A stretch of 50,586 bases of DNA, taken from Modestobacter sp. DSM 44400 (lineage in GTDB: Bacteria; Actinomycetota; Actinomycetes; Mycobacteriales; Geodermatophilaceae). Where the stretch lies: NCBI RefSeq assembly GCF_900107175.1, contig NZ_FNOZ01000030.1:1-50586 (forward strand), written 5' to 3'. This document shows positions 40,204 through 50,279 of the stretch, one piece after another (position 1 is the first letter of the stretch; each line of letters opens with the position of its first letter). Both the position numbers and the translations under genes were made by a program. Below the pieces are notes generated by a model, which saw nothing but the letters and a program-made list of their open reading frames with translations, made no database searches and was not told the origin of the DNA.

Positions 40204-43074
40204 GTGACCTTCCTGCTCGTCCTCCACCTGCTGGCCGCCCTCGGTGCGCCGCTGCTCGTGCGCTGGTGGGGGCGGCAGGCGTTCCTCGGGCTGGCACTGG
40301 TGCCGGCGGCCGCCTGCGGGTGGGTGCTCGCCCAGCTGGGCGCCGTGACCGGCGGCGACGACGTGCGCGAGACGACGTCCTGGGTGCCCGTGCTGGGCCT
40401 GGACGTGGCCCTCCGGCTCGACGCGCTCGCGCTCACCCTGGCCGCGCTGGTGACCGGCGTCGGCGCGCTGGTGCTCGTCTACTGCGCCCGGTACTTCGCG
40501 CCGGACGAGGAGGGCACCGGCCGGTTCGCCGCCTGCCTCACCGCCTTTGCCGGCTCCATGCTGCTGCTGGTCCTGGCCGACGACGTGTTCCTGCTCTACG
40601 TGGCCTGGGAGCTGACCACCGTCTTCTCCTTCCTGCTCATCGGCGGGGCCGGCAACCGGCTCGCCGGACGGCGGGCGGCCGGCCAGGCGCTGGTGCTCAC
40701 CACCGCCGGCGGCCTGGCGATGCTGGTCGGGCTCGTCCTCATCTCCGACGCCAGCGGCACCCACCTGCTCTCCGAGCTGGTGGCCGACCCCGGCGACGGC
40801 ACCGCCATGGTGGTCGGCACGCTGCTGGTCCTGGTCGGGGCGATCACCAAGTCGGCGATGGTGCCCTTCCACTTCTGGCTGCCCGCGGCCATGGAGGCGC
40901 CGACCCCGGTCAGCGCCTACCTGCACGCCGCGGCCATGGTGAAGGCCGGCATCTATCTGGTGGCCCGGTTGGCCCCGGGGCTGTCCGACGTCCCGGGCTG
41001 GCGGCCGGTGGTGCTCGGGCTGGGGCTGACCACCATGCTCGTCGGCGGCTATCGCGCGCTGCGGCAGTGCGACCTCAAGCTGCTGCTGGCCTTCGGCACG
41101 GTCAGCCAGCTGGGCTTCCTCATGGTGCTGGTCGGTTCCGGCAGCCGCGAGCTGGCCTCGGCCGGGCTGGTCATGACGGTGGCGCACGCGCTGTTCAAGT
41201 CCACCCTCTTCCTCACCGTCGGCGTGATCGACCACGCCACCGGCGTCCGTGACCTGCGGCAGCTCTCCGGCCTGGGCCGGCGGTTGCCGGCGGTAGCGGT
41301 CATCGGCACGCTCGCCGCCGCCTCGATGGCCGGCCTGCCGCCGCTGCTGGGCTTCATCGGCAAGGAGGCGGCGCTCACCGCCCTGTGGAACGGCGGGCTG
41401 CCCGACCGGACGGCGGCGCTGCTGGTGCTCGCCGGGCTGGTCGCCGGGTCTGCGCTGACCGTCGCCTACAGCGCCCGCTTCGTGTGGGGCGCGTTCGCGC
41501 GCAAACCCGGCCTGCCCGCCGCGAGTCCGGAGGTCGCGCACGCCCCCGACTCGCTGTTCCTCGCCGCCCCCGCAGTTCTCGCCGTGCTCGGCCTGGTCGC
41601 CGGGCCGGCCGGTCCGCTGCTGGACCACCTCGTCGCCGGGTACGCCGACACACTGCCGTTGATCGCCCCGGAGGCAGAGCACCTCGCGCTCTGGCACGGC
41701 GTGCAGCCGGCGCTCGGTCTGTCGGCGCTGTCGCTGCTGGGGGGCGCCGCGCTCTTCGCCGTCCGCGGCCGGGTGTTCGCGCTGCAGCAGCGCCTGTCGT
41801 CGCGCGTCTCCGCCGACGAGAGCTACTGGAACGTGCTGCAGGGTCTCGACCGGCTGGCCGTGCTGACCACCGGCACCACCCAGCGCGGCTCGCTGCCGGC
41901 CTACCTCGGGACGATTTTGGTCGTGGTGCTCGCGCTGCCGGGCTCGGTGCTGGTGTTCCGGGCACCGTGGCCGGGGGAGTGGCGGGCCTGGGACTCCCCG
42001 GTCCAGGCGCTGGTCGGCGTGGTCGTGCTGATCGCCGCCGGGCTCGCCATCCGGATCCGCCAGCGGCTGTCCGCCGTCCTCGTCGTCGGCGTGACCGGCT
42101 ACGGCCTGGGGGTGCTGTTCGCCCTGCAGGGCGCCCCCGACCTGGCGCTGACCCAGTTCCTCGTCGAGACGCTCACCCTGGTCACCTTCGTGCTGGTGCT
42201 GCGCAAGCTGCCTAAGGACATCACCGAGCGGCACCGCCCCCGCGAGCGGGTGGTCCGCGGCCTGCTCGCCGGGTCCATGGGGCTGCTGATGGCCGGCGTG
42301 GGTGCGGTCGCGCTGGCCTCCCGGACGGCGACGCCGGTGTCGGTGGACTACCCGGCCGAGGCCTACGAGTTCGGCGGCGGCAAGAACATCGTCAACGTGA
42401 CCCTGGTCGACATCCGGGCCTGGGACACCCTCGGGGAGATCTCGCTGCTCGTGGTGGCCGCCACGGGCGTGGCCAGCCTGGTCTTCCTGCGCCGGCGCAC
42501 CGGCGCTGTGCAGCGCGCCGGTGCGGACCACCCCGGCGCCGGCGCGGAGCCGGCCGCCCGGGCGCCGCGCCGCCGCTGGCTGACCGCGAGCGCCACGCTC
42601 GCGCCGCACCGCCGGTCGGTGGTGCTCGAGGTGGTCACCCGGGTGCTGTTCCACACCATCGTGGTCTTCTCCCTGTACCTCCTCTTCTCCGGGCACAACG
42701 GGCCCGGCGGCGGGTTCGCCGGTGGCCTGGTCGCCGGCCTCGCGTTGGTGCTGCGCTACCTGGCCGGCGGCCGCTATGAGCTGGCCGAGGCCGCCCCGGT
42801 CGACCCCGGGGTGCTGCTGGGCGTCGGGTTGCTGTTCGCCGGCGGCACCGGCGCGGTCGGGCTGGCGGTGGGCGCCGAGGTGCTGCAGACGGCGATCCTG
42901 CCGGTCCTGGGCGACGTGAAGCTGGTGACGTCGCTGTTCTTCGACGTCGGGGTCTACCTGATCGTGGTCGGCCTGGTGCTCGACGTGTTGCGCAGCCTCG
43001 GCGCCGAGCTCGACCGCGCCGACGACGAGGGCGACCCCATCGACCTGAATCCCGGAGAGGTGGTCCTGCGATGA
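40204..43074 (+). CDS. mrpA: Na+/H+ antiporter subunit A/B fusion
   Basis: 956 residues, ~20 membrane helices. The NuoL-like proton-translocating core (~120-410) includes LLYVAWELTTVFSFLLIG, ITKSAMVPFHFWLPAAMEAP (conserved Lys, His) and YLHAAAMVKAGIYLVARL. Residues ~600-670 form the MrpA-specific DUF4040 region (LQGAPDLALTQFLVETLTLV). Residues ~800-940 are the MrpB (MnhB) domain (FHTIVVFSLYLLFSGHNGPG, GGFAGGLVAGLALVLRYL), so subunit B is fused here. The Mrp complex exchanges Na+ for H+ and supports pH and salt homeostasis. GTG at 40204. It ends with an ATGA overlap into mrpC. Confidence 0.93.
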   Translation: MTFLLVLHLLAALGAPLLVRWWGRQAFLGLALVPAAACGWVLAQLGAVTGGDDVRETTSWVPVLGLDVALRLDALALTLAALVTGVGALVLVYCARYFAPDEEGTGRFAACLTAFAGSMLLLVLADDVFLLYVAWELTTVFSFLLIGGAGNRLAGRRAAGQALVLTTAGGLAMLVGLVLISDASGTHLLSELVADPGDGTAMVVGTLLVLVGAITKSAMVPFHFWLPAAMEAPTPVSAYLHAAAMVKAGIYLVARLAPGLSDVPGWRPVVLGLGLTTMLVGGYRALRQCDLKLLLAFGTVSQLGFLMVLVGSGSRELASAGLVMTVAHALFKSTLFLTVGVIDHATGVRDLRQLSGLGRRLPAVAVIGTLAAASMAGLPPLLGFIGKEAALTALWNGGLPDRTAALLVLAGLVAGSALTVAYSARFVWGAFARKPGLPAASPEVAHAPDSLFLAAPAVLAVLGLVAGPAGPLLDHLVAGYADTLPLIAPEAEHLALWHGVQPALGLSALSLLGGAALFAVRGRVFALQQRLSSRVSADESYWNVLQGLDRLAVLTTGTTQRGSLPAYLGTILVVVLALPGSVLVFRAPWPGEWRAWDSPVQALVGVVVLIAAGLAIRIRQRLSAVLVVGVTGYGLGVLFALQGAPDLALTQFLVETLTLVTFVLVLRKLPKDITERHRPRERVVRGLLAGSMGLLMAGVGAVALASRTATPVSVDYPAEAYEFGGGKNIVNVTLVDIRAWDTLGEISLLVVAATGVASLVFLRRRTGAVQRAGADHPGAGAEPAARAPRRRWLTASATLAPHRRSVVLEVVTRVLFHTIVVFSLYLLFSGHNGPGGGFAGGLVAGLALVLRYLAGGRYELAEAAPVDPGVLLGVGLLFAGGTGAVGLAVGAEVLQTAILPVLGDVKLVTSLFFDVGVYLIVVGLVLDVLRSLGAELDRADDEGDPIDLNPGEVVLR

Positions 43075-43607
43075 CCCCGACAGTCGTCCTGCCCGTGGTC
43101 ATCGGCGGGCTCTATGCCGCCGGCATCTACCTGCTGCTCGACCGCAGCCTCACCCGTGTGCTGCTCGGGTTCCTGCTGCTGGGCAATGCCACCAACCTGC
43201 TGCTGCTGTCCACCGGCGGGGTCGCCGGGCTGGCCCCGATCCTCGGCCTCGGCGAGCCCGGGGAGCTGAGCGACCCGTTGCCGCAGGCGCTGATCCTGAC
43301 CGCCATCGTGATCACCTTCGGCGTCTCGGCGTTCCTGCTGGCGGTCATCTACCGCTCCTGGCGGCTGGTGCGTCAGGAGGTGGTCGGCGTCGACGAGGAG
43401 GACCGCCGGGTGGCGGCCGGACGCCGCACGGACGCCGACGACCTGGACCCCGACGACCTCGCGCCCGAGGACCGGCCGGCCGGGCACGGCGACCACCTGG
43501 GCCGCGACCTCAGCGACGCCCAGGTGGAGCGGTTGCTGGACCAGCGGTTCGCCGGCATCGCCTCCGACGACGTCGAGCTCCCGTCGACCCAGGGCGGCCC
43601 CCGGTGA
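43071..43607 (+). CDS. mrpC: Na+/H+ antiporter subunit C
   Basis: 178 residues, NuoK-like. Three membrane helices: VIGGLYAAGIYLLLDRSLTR, VLLGFLLLGNATNLLLLSTG and PLPQALILTAIVITFGVSAF (the LTAIVI motif with conserved residues). The family is usually ~110-120 residues. Here an additional ~70-residue acidic, soluble tail follows (VGVDEEDRRVAAGRRTDADD ... DVELPSTQGGPR). ATG at 43071; GTGA overlap with mrpD. Confidence 0.92.
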   Translation: MTPTVVLPVVIGGLYAAGIYLLLDRSLTRVLLGFLLLGNATNLLLLSTGGVAGLAPILGLGEPGELSDPLPQALILTAIVITFGVSAFLLAVIYRSWRLVRQEVVGVDEEDRRVAAGRRTDADDLDPDDLAPEDRPAGHGDHLGRDLSDAQVERLLDQRFAGIASDDVELPSTQGGPR

Positions 43608-45340
43608 CCGGGTCGGCGGTGACCAGCGCCCTTGCGCCGCTGCCGGTGCTGCTGCCGCTGCTCGGTGCGGCCGCCGCTCTGCTGGTCGGCCGGCATCCGC
43701 GCACCCAGCGGGCGGTGAGCCTGGTCGTGCTCACCGCGGTGGTGGCGGTCTCCGTGGTGCTGCTGCTGTGGGCCGACGCGCAGGGCGCCACCGCGGTGGC
43801 CGTCGGTGGCTGGACGCCGCCACTGGGCATCGTGCTCGTGGTCGACCGGCTCTCGGCGTTGATGCTGGTCGTCGCCTCCACCGTGGCGCTGGGCGTGCTG
43901 GCCTTCGCCGTCGGGCAGGGCTCGGCGGACGGCGACGAGGAGACGCCGCTGTCGATCTTCCACCCGACGTTCCTCGTGCTGGTCGCCGGCGTGAGCAACG
44001 CGTTCCTGGCCGGTGACCTGTTCAACCTCTACGTCGGCTTCGAGATCCTGCTGATGGCCAGCTACGTGCTGATCACCCTGGGCGGGACGGCGCCGCGGAT
44101 CCGGGCCGGTATCACCTACATCGTCGTCAGCCTGACCAGTTCGCTCATCTTCCTGGCCGCGATCGGGCTCGTCTACGCCTCGACCGGCACCGTGAACATG
44201 GCCCAGCTCGCCGTCCGGCTCGGGGAGCTGCCGAGCGGGACCCAACTGCTGCTGCAGTCGATGCTGCTCATCGCCTTCTGCATCAAGGCCGCGGTGTTCC
44301 CGCTGTCGGCCTGGCTGCCCGACAGCTACCCGACCGCGCCCGCGCCGGTCACCGCGGTGTTCGCCGGGCTGCTCACCAAGGTCGGGATCTACGCGATCAT
44401 CCGCACCCAGACCCTGCTGTTCCCCAGCGGCGCCCTGGACGACGTGCTCATGTGGGCAGCGCTGGCCACCATGCTCGTCGGGATCCTCGGCGCGGTCGCG
44501 CAGACCGACATCCGCCGCATCCTGTCCTTCACCCTGGTCAGCCACATCGGCTACATGGTGTTCGGCATCGCGCTGGCCTCCCGGGCCGGACTGGCCGGGG
44601 CGGTCTTCTACGTGGCCCACCACATCGCCATCCAGACCACACTGTTCCTGGTGGCGGGCCTGGTCGAGCGGCAGGGCGGGTCGACGGCGGTCGACCGGCT
44701 GGGTGGGCTGGCCCGCCGGTCCCCGCTGCTGGCGGTGCTGTTCTTCGTGCCGGCGATGAACCTGGCCGGCATCCCGCCGCTGTCGGGGTTCATCGGCAAG
44801 CTCGGGCTGCTGCAGGCCGGTGTCGCCGATGGCGGGGCGGTGGCCTACGTGCTGGTCGCCGGGGGAGTGGTGACCAGCCTGCTGACGCTGGTGGCCATGT
44901 CCCGGGTGTGGGCCCGGGCCTTCTGGCGCCCGCCGACGCAGGAGCCGGCCGACGACACCGCGCGGGCCGCGGCCGCCGACGCCGGTGAGCGGAACAGCCG
45001 GGAGGACGCCGAGCCGGCGCTGGTGGGTGCCGGGGCGGACGAGCCCGCCGGCGCACCGGAGCCCCCGGCCAGGCGGCGGGCCGCGCGGGCTGCGGCCTGG
45101 CGCCGGCACACGGCGGTGGCCACCGCCGCGGAGTCCGGCGCTCCCCGGGCTGCGAAGACCCGGGCGCTGCGGCCGCTGCCCGCGGTGATGCTGACGGTGA
45201 CCGCCGTCTTCGTGGCGCTCACCCTGGCGCTCACCGTCCTGGCCGGCCCGCTGTACGGACTCACCGACCGGGCCGCGGGTGACCTGCTCGACCGCACGCC
45301 GTACCTGGAAGCAGTCTTCGGCGACGAGGTGGTCCGGTGA
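43604..45340 (+). CDS. mrpD: Na+/H+ antiporter subunit D
   Basis: 578 residues, NuoN/M-like proton-translocating subunit. Conserved core: FNLYVGFEILLMASYVLITL (key Glu), CIKAAVFPLSAWLPDSYPTA (conserved Lys), VFAGLLTKVGIYAIIRTQTL and SLVSH-like SFTLVSHIGYMVFGIA. Before the last membrane helix there is an ~80-residue hydrophilic, Ala/Glu/Arg-rich insert (~445-525), longer than usual. GTG at 43604 in a GTGA overlap. Confidence 0.92.
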   Translation: MTGSAVTSALAPLPVLLPLLGAAAALLVGRHPRTQRAVSLVVLTAVVAVSVVLLLWADAQGATAVAVGGWTPPLGIVLVVDRLSALMLVVASTVALGVLAFAVGQGSADGDEETPLSIFHPTFLVLVAGVSNAFLAGDLFNLYVGFEILLMASYVLITLGGTAPRIRAGITYIVVSLTSSLIFLAAIGLVYASTGTVNMAQLAVRLGELPSGTQLLLQSMLLIAFCIKAAVFPLSAWLPDSYPTAPAPVTAVFAGLLTKVGIYAIIRTQTLLFPSGALDDVLMWAALATMLVGILGAVAQTDIRRILSFTLVSHIGYMVFGIALASRAGLAGAVFYVAHHIAIQTTLFLVAGLVERQGGSTAVDRLGGLARRSPLLAVLFFVPAMNLAGIPPLSGFIGKLGLLQAGVADGGAVAYVLVAGGVVTSLLTLVAMSRVWARAFWRPPTQEPADDTARAAAADAGERNSREDAEPALVGAGADEPAGAPEPPARRRAARAAAWRRHTAVATAAESGAPRAAKTRALRPLPAVMLTVTAVFVALTLALTVLAGPLYGLTDRAAGDLLDRTPYLEAVFGDEVVR

Positions 45341-45906
45341 GCCGGGGGCGGCTCGCCACCCGGCTGCGGCACCAGTTGCCGCTGCTGGCCTGGCTGGTGC
45401 TGGTCTGGATCCTGCTGTGGGGTACCTGGTCATGGGCCAACCTGATCTCCGGGCTGACGGTGGCGCTGGCCGTGACCGCGCTGCTGCCGCTGCCCCCGGT
45501 GACCGGCGGCGCCCGGCTGCGCCCGTTGCCGCTGGTGCGCTTCGTCGGCCACTTCCTGGCCGACCTGGTGGTGTCCAGCGCCCAGGTCGCCTGGGAGACC
45601 GTCCGGCCCGACCGCAACCGGCGCGGGGCGATCGTGGCGGTGCAGCTGCGCACCGACTCCGACCTACTCCTCACCGTCATCTCCGAGACGCTGACCCTGG
45701 TGCCCGGCTCGCTGGTCATCGAACTGGACCGGGAGCAGCAGACCATCGCGCTGCACCTGCTCTCGGTGCGCGACCGGGCCGACGTCGACCGCCAGAAGGC
45801 CGCCGTGCTGGCGATCGAGGACCGGGTGGTGCGGGCCTTCGGCTCCGCTGCGGACGTCGCCGCCCTGGACCGCCAGCCCGACCAACCGGAGAGGACGTCG
45901 TCATGA
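45337..45906 (+). CDS. mrpE: Na+/H+ antiporter subunit E
   Basis: 189 residues. Two N-terminal membrane helices (LPLLAWLVLVWILLWGTWSW, ANLISGLTVALAVTALLPLP) precede the cytoplasmic MrpE domain: FVGHFLADLVVSSAQVAWET, VAVQLRTDSDLLLTVISETL and TLVPGSLVIELDREQQTIAL. GTG at 45337 (GTGA overlap). The C-terminus is Gln/Asp/Pro-rich and ends in an ATGA overlap with mrpF. Confidence 0.92.
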   Translation: MSRGRLATRLRHQLPLLAWLVLVWILLWGTWSWANLISGLTVALAVTALLPLPPVTGGARLRPLPLVRFVGHFLADLVVSSAQVAWETVRPDRNRRGAIVAVQLRTDSDLLLTVISETLTLVPGSLVIELDREQQTIALHLLSVRDRADVDRQKAAVLAIEDRVVRAFGSAADVAALDRQPDQPERTSS

Positions 45907-46190
45907 GCGTCGTGGCTGCGCTGGCCTACGCGCTGCTCGGTGGGGGTGCGCTGCTCGCCCTCGTCCGGGTGGCCCGCGGCCCCTCCCTGCTGGACCGGGT
46001 GGTCGCCACCGACACGCTGCTGGTGGTGATCGCCTGCGGGCTGGCCGTCTACGCCGCGCTGGAGCGGGACCCGACCCTCGTCCCGGTGCTGGTCGTGGTC
46101 TCGCTGCTGGCCTTCGTCGGATCGGTGTCCATCGCCCGCTACGTGGGCGGGATGCTGCTGCGCTCCGAGGGCGACGGGCCGGCCGCGTGA
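45903..46190 (+). CDS. mrpF: Na+/H+ antiporter subunit F
   Basis: 95 residues, three membrane helices. VAALAYALLGGGALLALVRV is followed by the family motif RGPSLLDRVVATDTLLVVIA (conserved D-R-x3-D), then VPVLVVVSLLAFVGSVSIAR. Small integral-membrane subunit of the Mrp complex. ATG at 45903; ends in a GTGA overlap. Confidence 0.93.
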   Translation: MSVVAALAYALLGGGALLALVRVARGPSLLDRVVATDTLLVVIACGLAVYAALERDPTLVPVLVVVSLLAFVGSVSIARYVGGMLLRSEGDGPAA

Positions 46191-46564
46191 CCGACCTCGA
46201 CTCGGCGGCCGACGTGGTGGCCGCGGTCTGCCTGCTGCTGGGCGCGTTGCTGTGCCTGACCGCGGGCCTGGGCCTGGTGCGCTTCCCCGACGTGCTCTCC
46301 CGGATGCACGCCGGCACGAAGCCGCAGGTTTTGGGCGTGCTGCTGGTGATGCTGGGGGCCGCCATCCGGCTGCACGGCTGGTCGGCGTCCTGGATGCTGC
46401 TGCTGGTCGCGGCCTTCCAGCTGGTCACCGCCCCGGTGAGCGCGCACATGGTGAGCCGGATCGCGCACCGTCGCCGGCACGTCCGCCGCGACCTGCTGCT
46501 GGTCGACGAGCTGGGCGGTGAACCCGCCGAGTTGGGCGGCGACGAGCCCGCCGACGCGCACTGA
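46187..46564 (+). CDS. mrpG: Na+/H+ antiporter subunit G
   Basis: 125 residues. Membrane helices with the MrpG motif GLGLVRFPDVLSRMHAGTKP (conserved R-x-PD-x3-R-x-HA), then VLGVLLVMLGAAIRLHGW and LVTAPVSAHMVSRIAHRRRH. A ~30-residue acidic tail ends it. Last gene of the operon. GTG at 46187; followed after 12 bp by the palindromic repeat at 46577. Confidence 0.93.
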   Translation: MTDLDSAADVVAAVCLLLGALLCLTAGLGLVRFPDVLSRMHAGTKPQVLGVLLVMLGAAIRLHGWSASWMLLLVAAFQLVTAPVSAHMVSRIAHRRRHVRRDLLLVDELGGEPAELGGDEPADAH

Positions 46565-46576
46565 GCCCGTGCCGCA

Positions 46577-46628
46577 CGGTGTGGGGGTCTCCGCGCCGTC
46601 GACCGCGTGGAGACCCCCAACACCGCGC
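46577..46628. repeat. palindromic repeat element, copy 1
   Basis: A ~52-bp sequence folding into a long hairpin (GGTGTGGGGGTCTCC ... GGAGACCCCCAACACC) with a CCGTCGACC-type loop region. Nearly identical to 47729-47781. It may terminate mrpG and the converging pseudogene and looks like a REP-type interspersed element. Confidence 0.75.
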
Positions 46629-46635
46629 GGACACC

Positions 46636-47652
46636 TCAGCCCGGACGGACCCGGCCGCGCGACCGCGGAACGGCCCTGAACGTGCCGAGGGCGGGCACCG
46701 ACGCGGCCAGCTCTCGGCGGGTACGGGCCGCCAGGGCGGGCCAGTCGCTGAACACGTCGTCGGTGACCACCCGGACGACGCGGATGCCGACCGCCCGCAA
46801 CGCGTCCTCGGCCCGTTTCTCCGCCCCACAGGACCTCGGCAGGAGTGCGACCGCGGTAGGGGTCGGTGTACTTCACCTTGCCGTCGCGCTCGAACGCGAG
46901 AGCGGAGTGCTCCAGCCATCCGTCCACGACCTTGGCCAGGCGACCCCCGATCCAGATCTCCACCTGGAGCACGGGCGCGGGCAGTCCAGCTGCCAGGTGC
47001 CGGACCCGCCAGGCCGACTCCAGCCATGACTCCGCCCGGCCATCGGCCCGGTCGACCGCCCGGACGGCCGCCGGCATCCCTCTGCGGAAAGGCGCCCGCG
47101 CGATCACCTCCCGCATACCGGCGCGGGTCACCCTCCCCTTGAGCAGGGCGTCGTCGACGGCGGCGACGGCGTCGAGAGCGGACCACTCGCGGGCACAGTC
47201 CACGAGGGTGCGAGCGACGTTGGTGAGCCGGACGGGGCCTGGAGCGACGACCTCGGAAGGGTGCAGGGCTGCCTCGGTGATGCGGAAGCCACGCCCCGTG
47301 CGCCATCCGGCCGGATCGGTGAGCCGGAGTTCCGGACTCTGGCGGGAAGGCACCTGCAGCCCCAGCATCTGCGCCGCGGTGGTGTGGCTGAAGGCGGCGG
47401 TCGGCCGGTCGAGGTGCTGGTGGAGCGCCAGCGCCTCCAACCAGAAACGGCCACCGCGGTCGGCCTGCTCATCGAGGTCGGCCGTGCGACGTAGATGCCG
47501 CGACGCAGAGCGGTCCACCGGCCGGAGCTCAGCAGCGCCCGCAGCTCATCGGGGGTCCGGTCCCGTTCCAGCGCCTGAGCGCGGGTCACGAGTGACGATG
47601 CGAGGTCATCGAGCTGTCGGGTGGCTGGCACTCGCCGACCTTCCCTTGTCAC
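46636..47652 (-). pseudogene. AbiEi-antitoxin/DUF559-like protein, frameshifted twice
   Basis: ~335 codons. The N-terminal winged-helix segment RTPDELRALLSSGRWTALRR with GIYVA is typical of AbiEi-type proteins. A one-base shift near 47,490 moves the continuation (RTADLDEQADRGGRFWLEAL, FSHTTAAQMLGLQVP, TNVARTLVDCAREWSALDAV) to another frame. A second shift near 46,835 leads to a C-terminus VLRAVGI-like RVVRVVTDDVFSDWPALAAR. The segment PAPVLQVEIWIGGRLAKVVD with ALAFERDGKVKYTDPYRGRT is the nuclease-like Vsr/DUF559 fold region. Full-length protein impossible without two frameshifts; neighbours are intact, so decay is more likely than error. Flanked by the two palindromic repeats. Confidence 0.72.
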
Positions 47653-47728
47653 GCCGTCGCCCGGCGCCGCAGTCGTCGACCTGTGGGCGGCGTGCGTCAG
47701 TGGGGACGACGGCGGGCGAGGTCGCCGC

Positions 47729-47781
47729 GCGGTGTGGGGGGTCTCCGCGCCGTCGACTGCGTGGAGACCCCCAACACCGCG
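47729..47781. repeat. palindromic repeat element, copy 2
   Basis: GGTGTGGGGGGTCTCC ... GGAGACCCCCAACACC with the loop around CCGTCGACT; differs from copy 1 at only a few positions. It lies 13 bp beyond the leuA stop, between leuA and the AbiEi pseudogene, which both run on the minus strand. Could act as the leuA terminator. Confidence 0.75.
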
Positions 47782-47793
47782 TGGGGCACGACC

Positions 47794-49632
<1,839 letters not shown>

Positions 49633-49680
49633 CTAGGAGAGGGCCTCGCCGCGGCAGGTAAGAAGGAGGCTGCCGCGCAC
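49633..49680 (-). CDS. leuA leader peptide
   Basis: A 15-codon frame, GTG at 49680 to TAG at 49635-49633, reading (M/V)RGSLLLTCRGEALS. It holds three consecutive Leu codons (CTC CTT CTT) and a fourth near the end, the expected design of a leucine attenuation peptide. CTT is rare in this GC-rich genome, which would sharpen stalling when leucyl-tRNA is low. TACCGT (49692-49687) ends 6 nt before the GTG and no Shine-Dalgarno is present, so it is probably translated from a leaderless mRNA. Attenuation of leuA by such peptides is known in actinobacteria. Confidence 0.75.
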   Translation of the reverse strand: MRGSLLLTCRGEALS

Positions 49681-49686
49681 GGGCCC

Positions 49687-49716
49687 ACGGTAGCAGCGGA
49701 TCAGCTCACGTCGCAC
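49687..49716 (-). promoter_or_regulatory. promoter of the leuA leader
   Basis: -10 TACCGT (49692 to 49687), 6 nt before the leader-peptide GTG. A weak -35 (TGCGAC) can be placed 17 bp further upstream, inside the 3' end of the truncated XRE gene. Confidence 0.45.
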
Positions 49717-50279
49717 CGGCACGGGCGCCCGGGCGCGTGTCCGAGGTCCTCGTTGCCCGGGTTCTCGCCCAGCGGCTCGGCGTACTCGCAGCCGGGCGGG
49801 CAGGTGCAGGGCGGCTCCGTTGCGAGGGTGCGGAATTCGCCGACGAGGAACCGTCGTTCACGCTCGGCCGCCTCCCGGCGCAGCGCCGACCGACGTAGCT
49901 CCGCCCGTCGTGCGGCCGGGGTGTCGCCGGGACAGGGCACCACGTGGTCCTCCGGTGTGCCGGCCGATCGGCGCCAGGTGTCGCGGAGGTCCCGGTCCCG
50001 GTCGAAGGTGAACGACGGTTCGTCCCGGCTGTATCGCTCCGATCCGTGCCACCAGTCCACGTCGCCGGGACGGGTGTCCAGATGGGCCGGGAACCGCCGC
50101 GCGCCACGATCCCGCGCCCCGTCCGCGGTCATCGGCGTCACCTCGGTGCCGTCGGCGTCCAACATGCCGAGGTGCAGGCCGGCGAGCTCGGCGGCGGTGC
50201 TCAACCGGGCGACCGTGAGGTCATGGCTGCCGCGCTCGGCGCGCGCGACGGTTGCCTGAGTCGCGGGATGACTCAGAGA
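49701..50279 (-). pseudogene. XRE-type HTH protein, 5' end removed next to an IS element
   Basis: The readable frame starts at RRSLSHPATQATVARAERGS with HDLTVARLSTAAELAGLHLG, i.e. the second half of an XRE helix-turn-helix (Q-x-TVAR-x-E-x-G). It continues with LDADGTEVTPMTADGARDRG, an acidic/aromatic middle (DVDWWHGSERYSRDEPSFTF), a basic helix and a Cys-rich end (CTCPPGCEYAE, CRCDVS). An in-frame stop at 50286-50288 cuts the frame where IS-like sequence begins; helix 1-2 of the HTH is missing. A shorter product could start at a TTG (50204) but would lack the DNA-binding domain. Family function unknown. Confidence 0.7.

Noticed and set aside
39991-42696. 901-codon open frame on the minus strand opposite mrpA
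   Set aside because: It mirrors mrpA, is rich in His/Gln/Gly/Arg as GC-rich antisense frames are, and has no domain or ribosome site; mrpA has clear membrane helices and family motifs.
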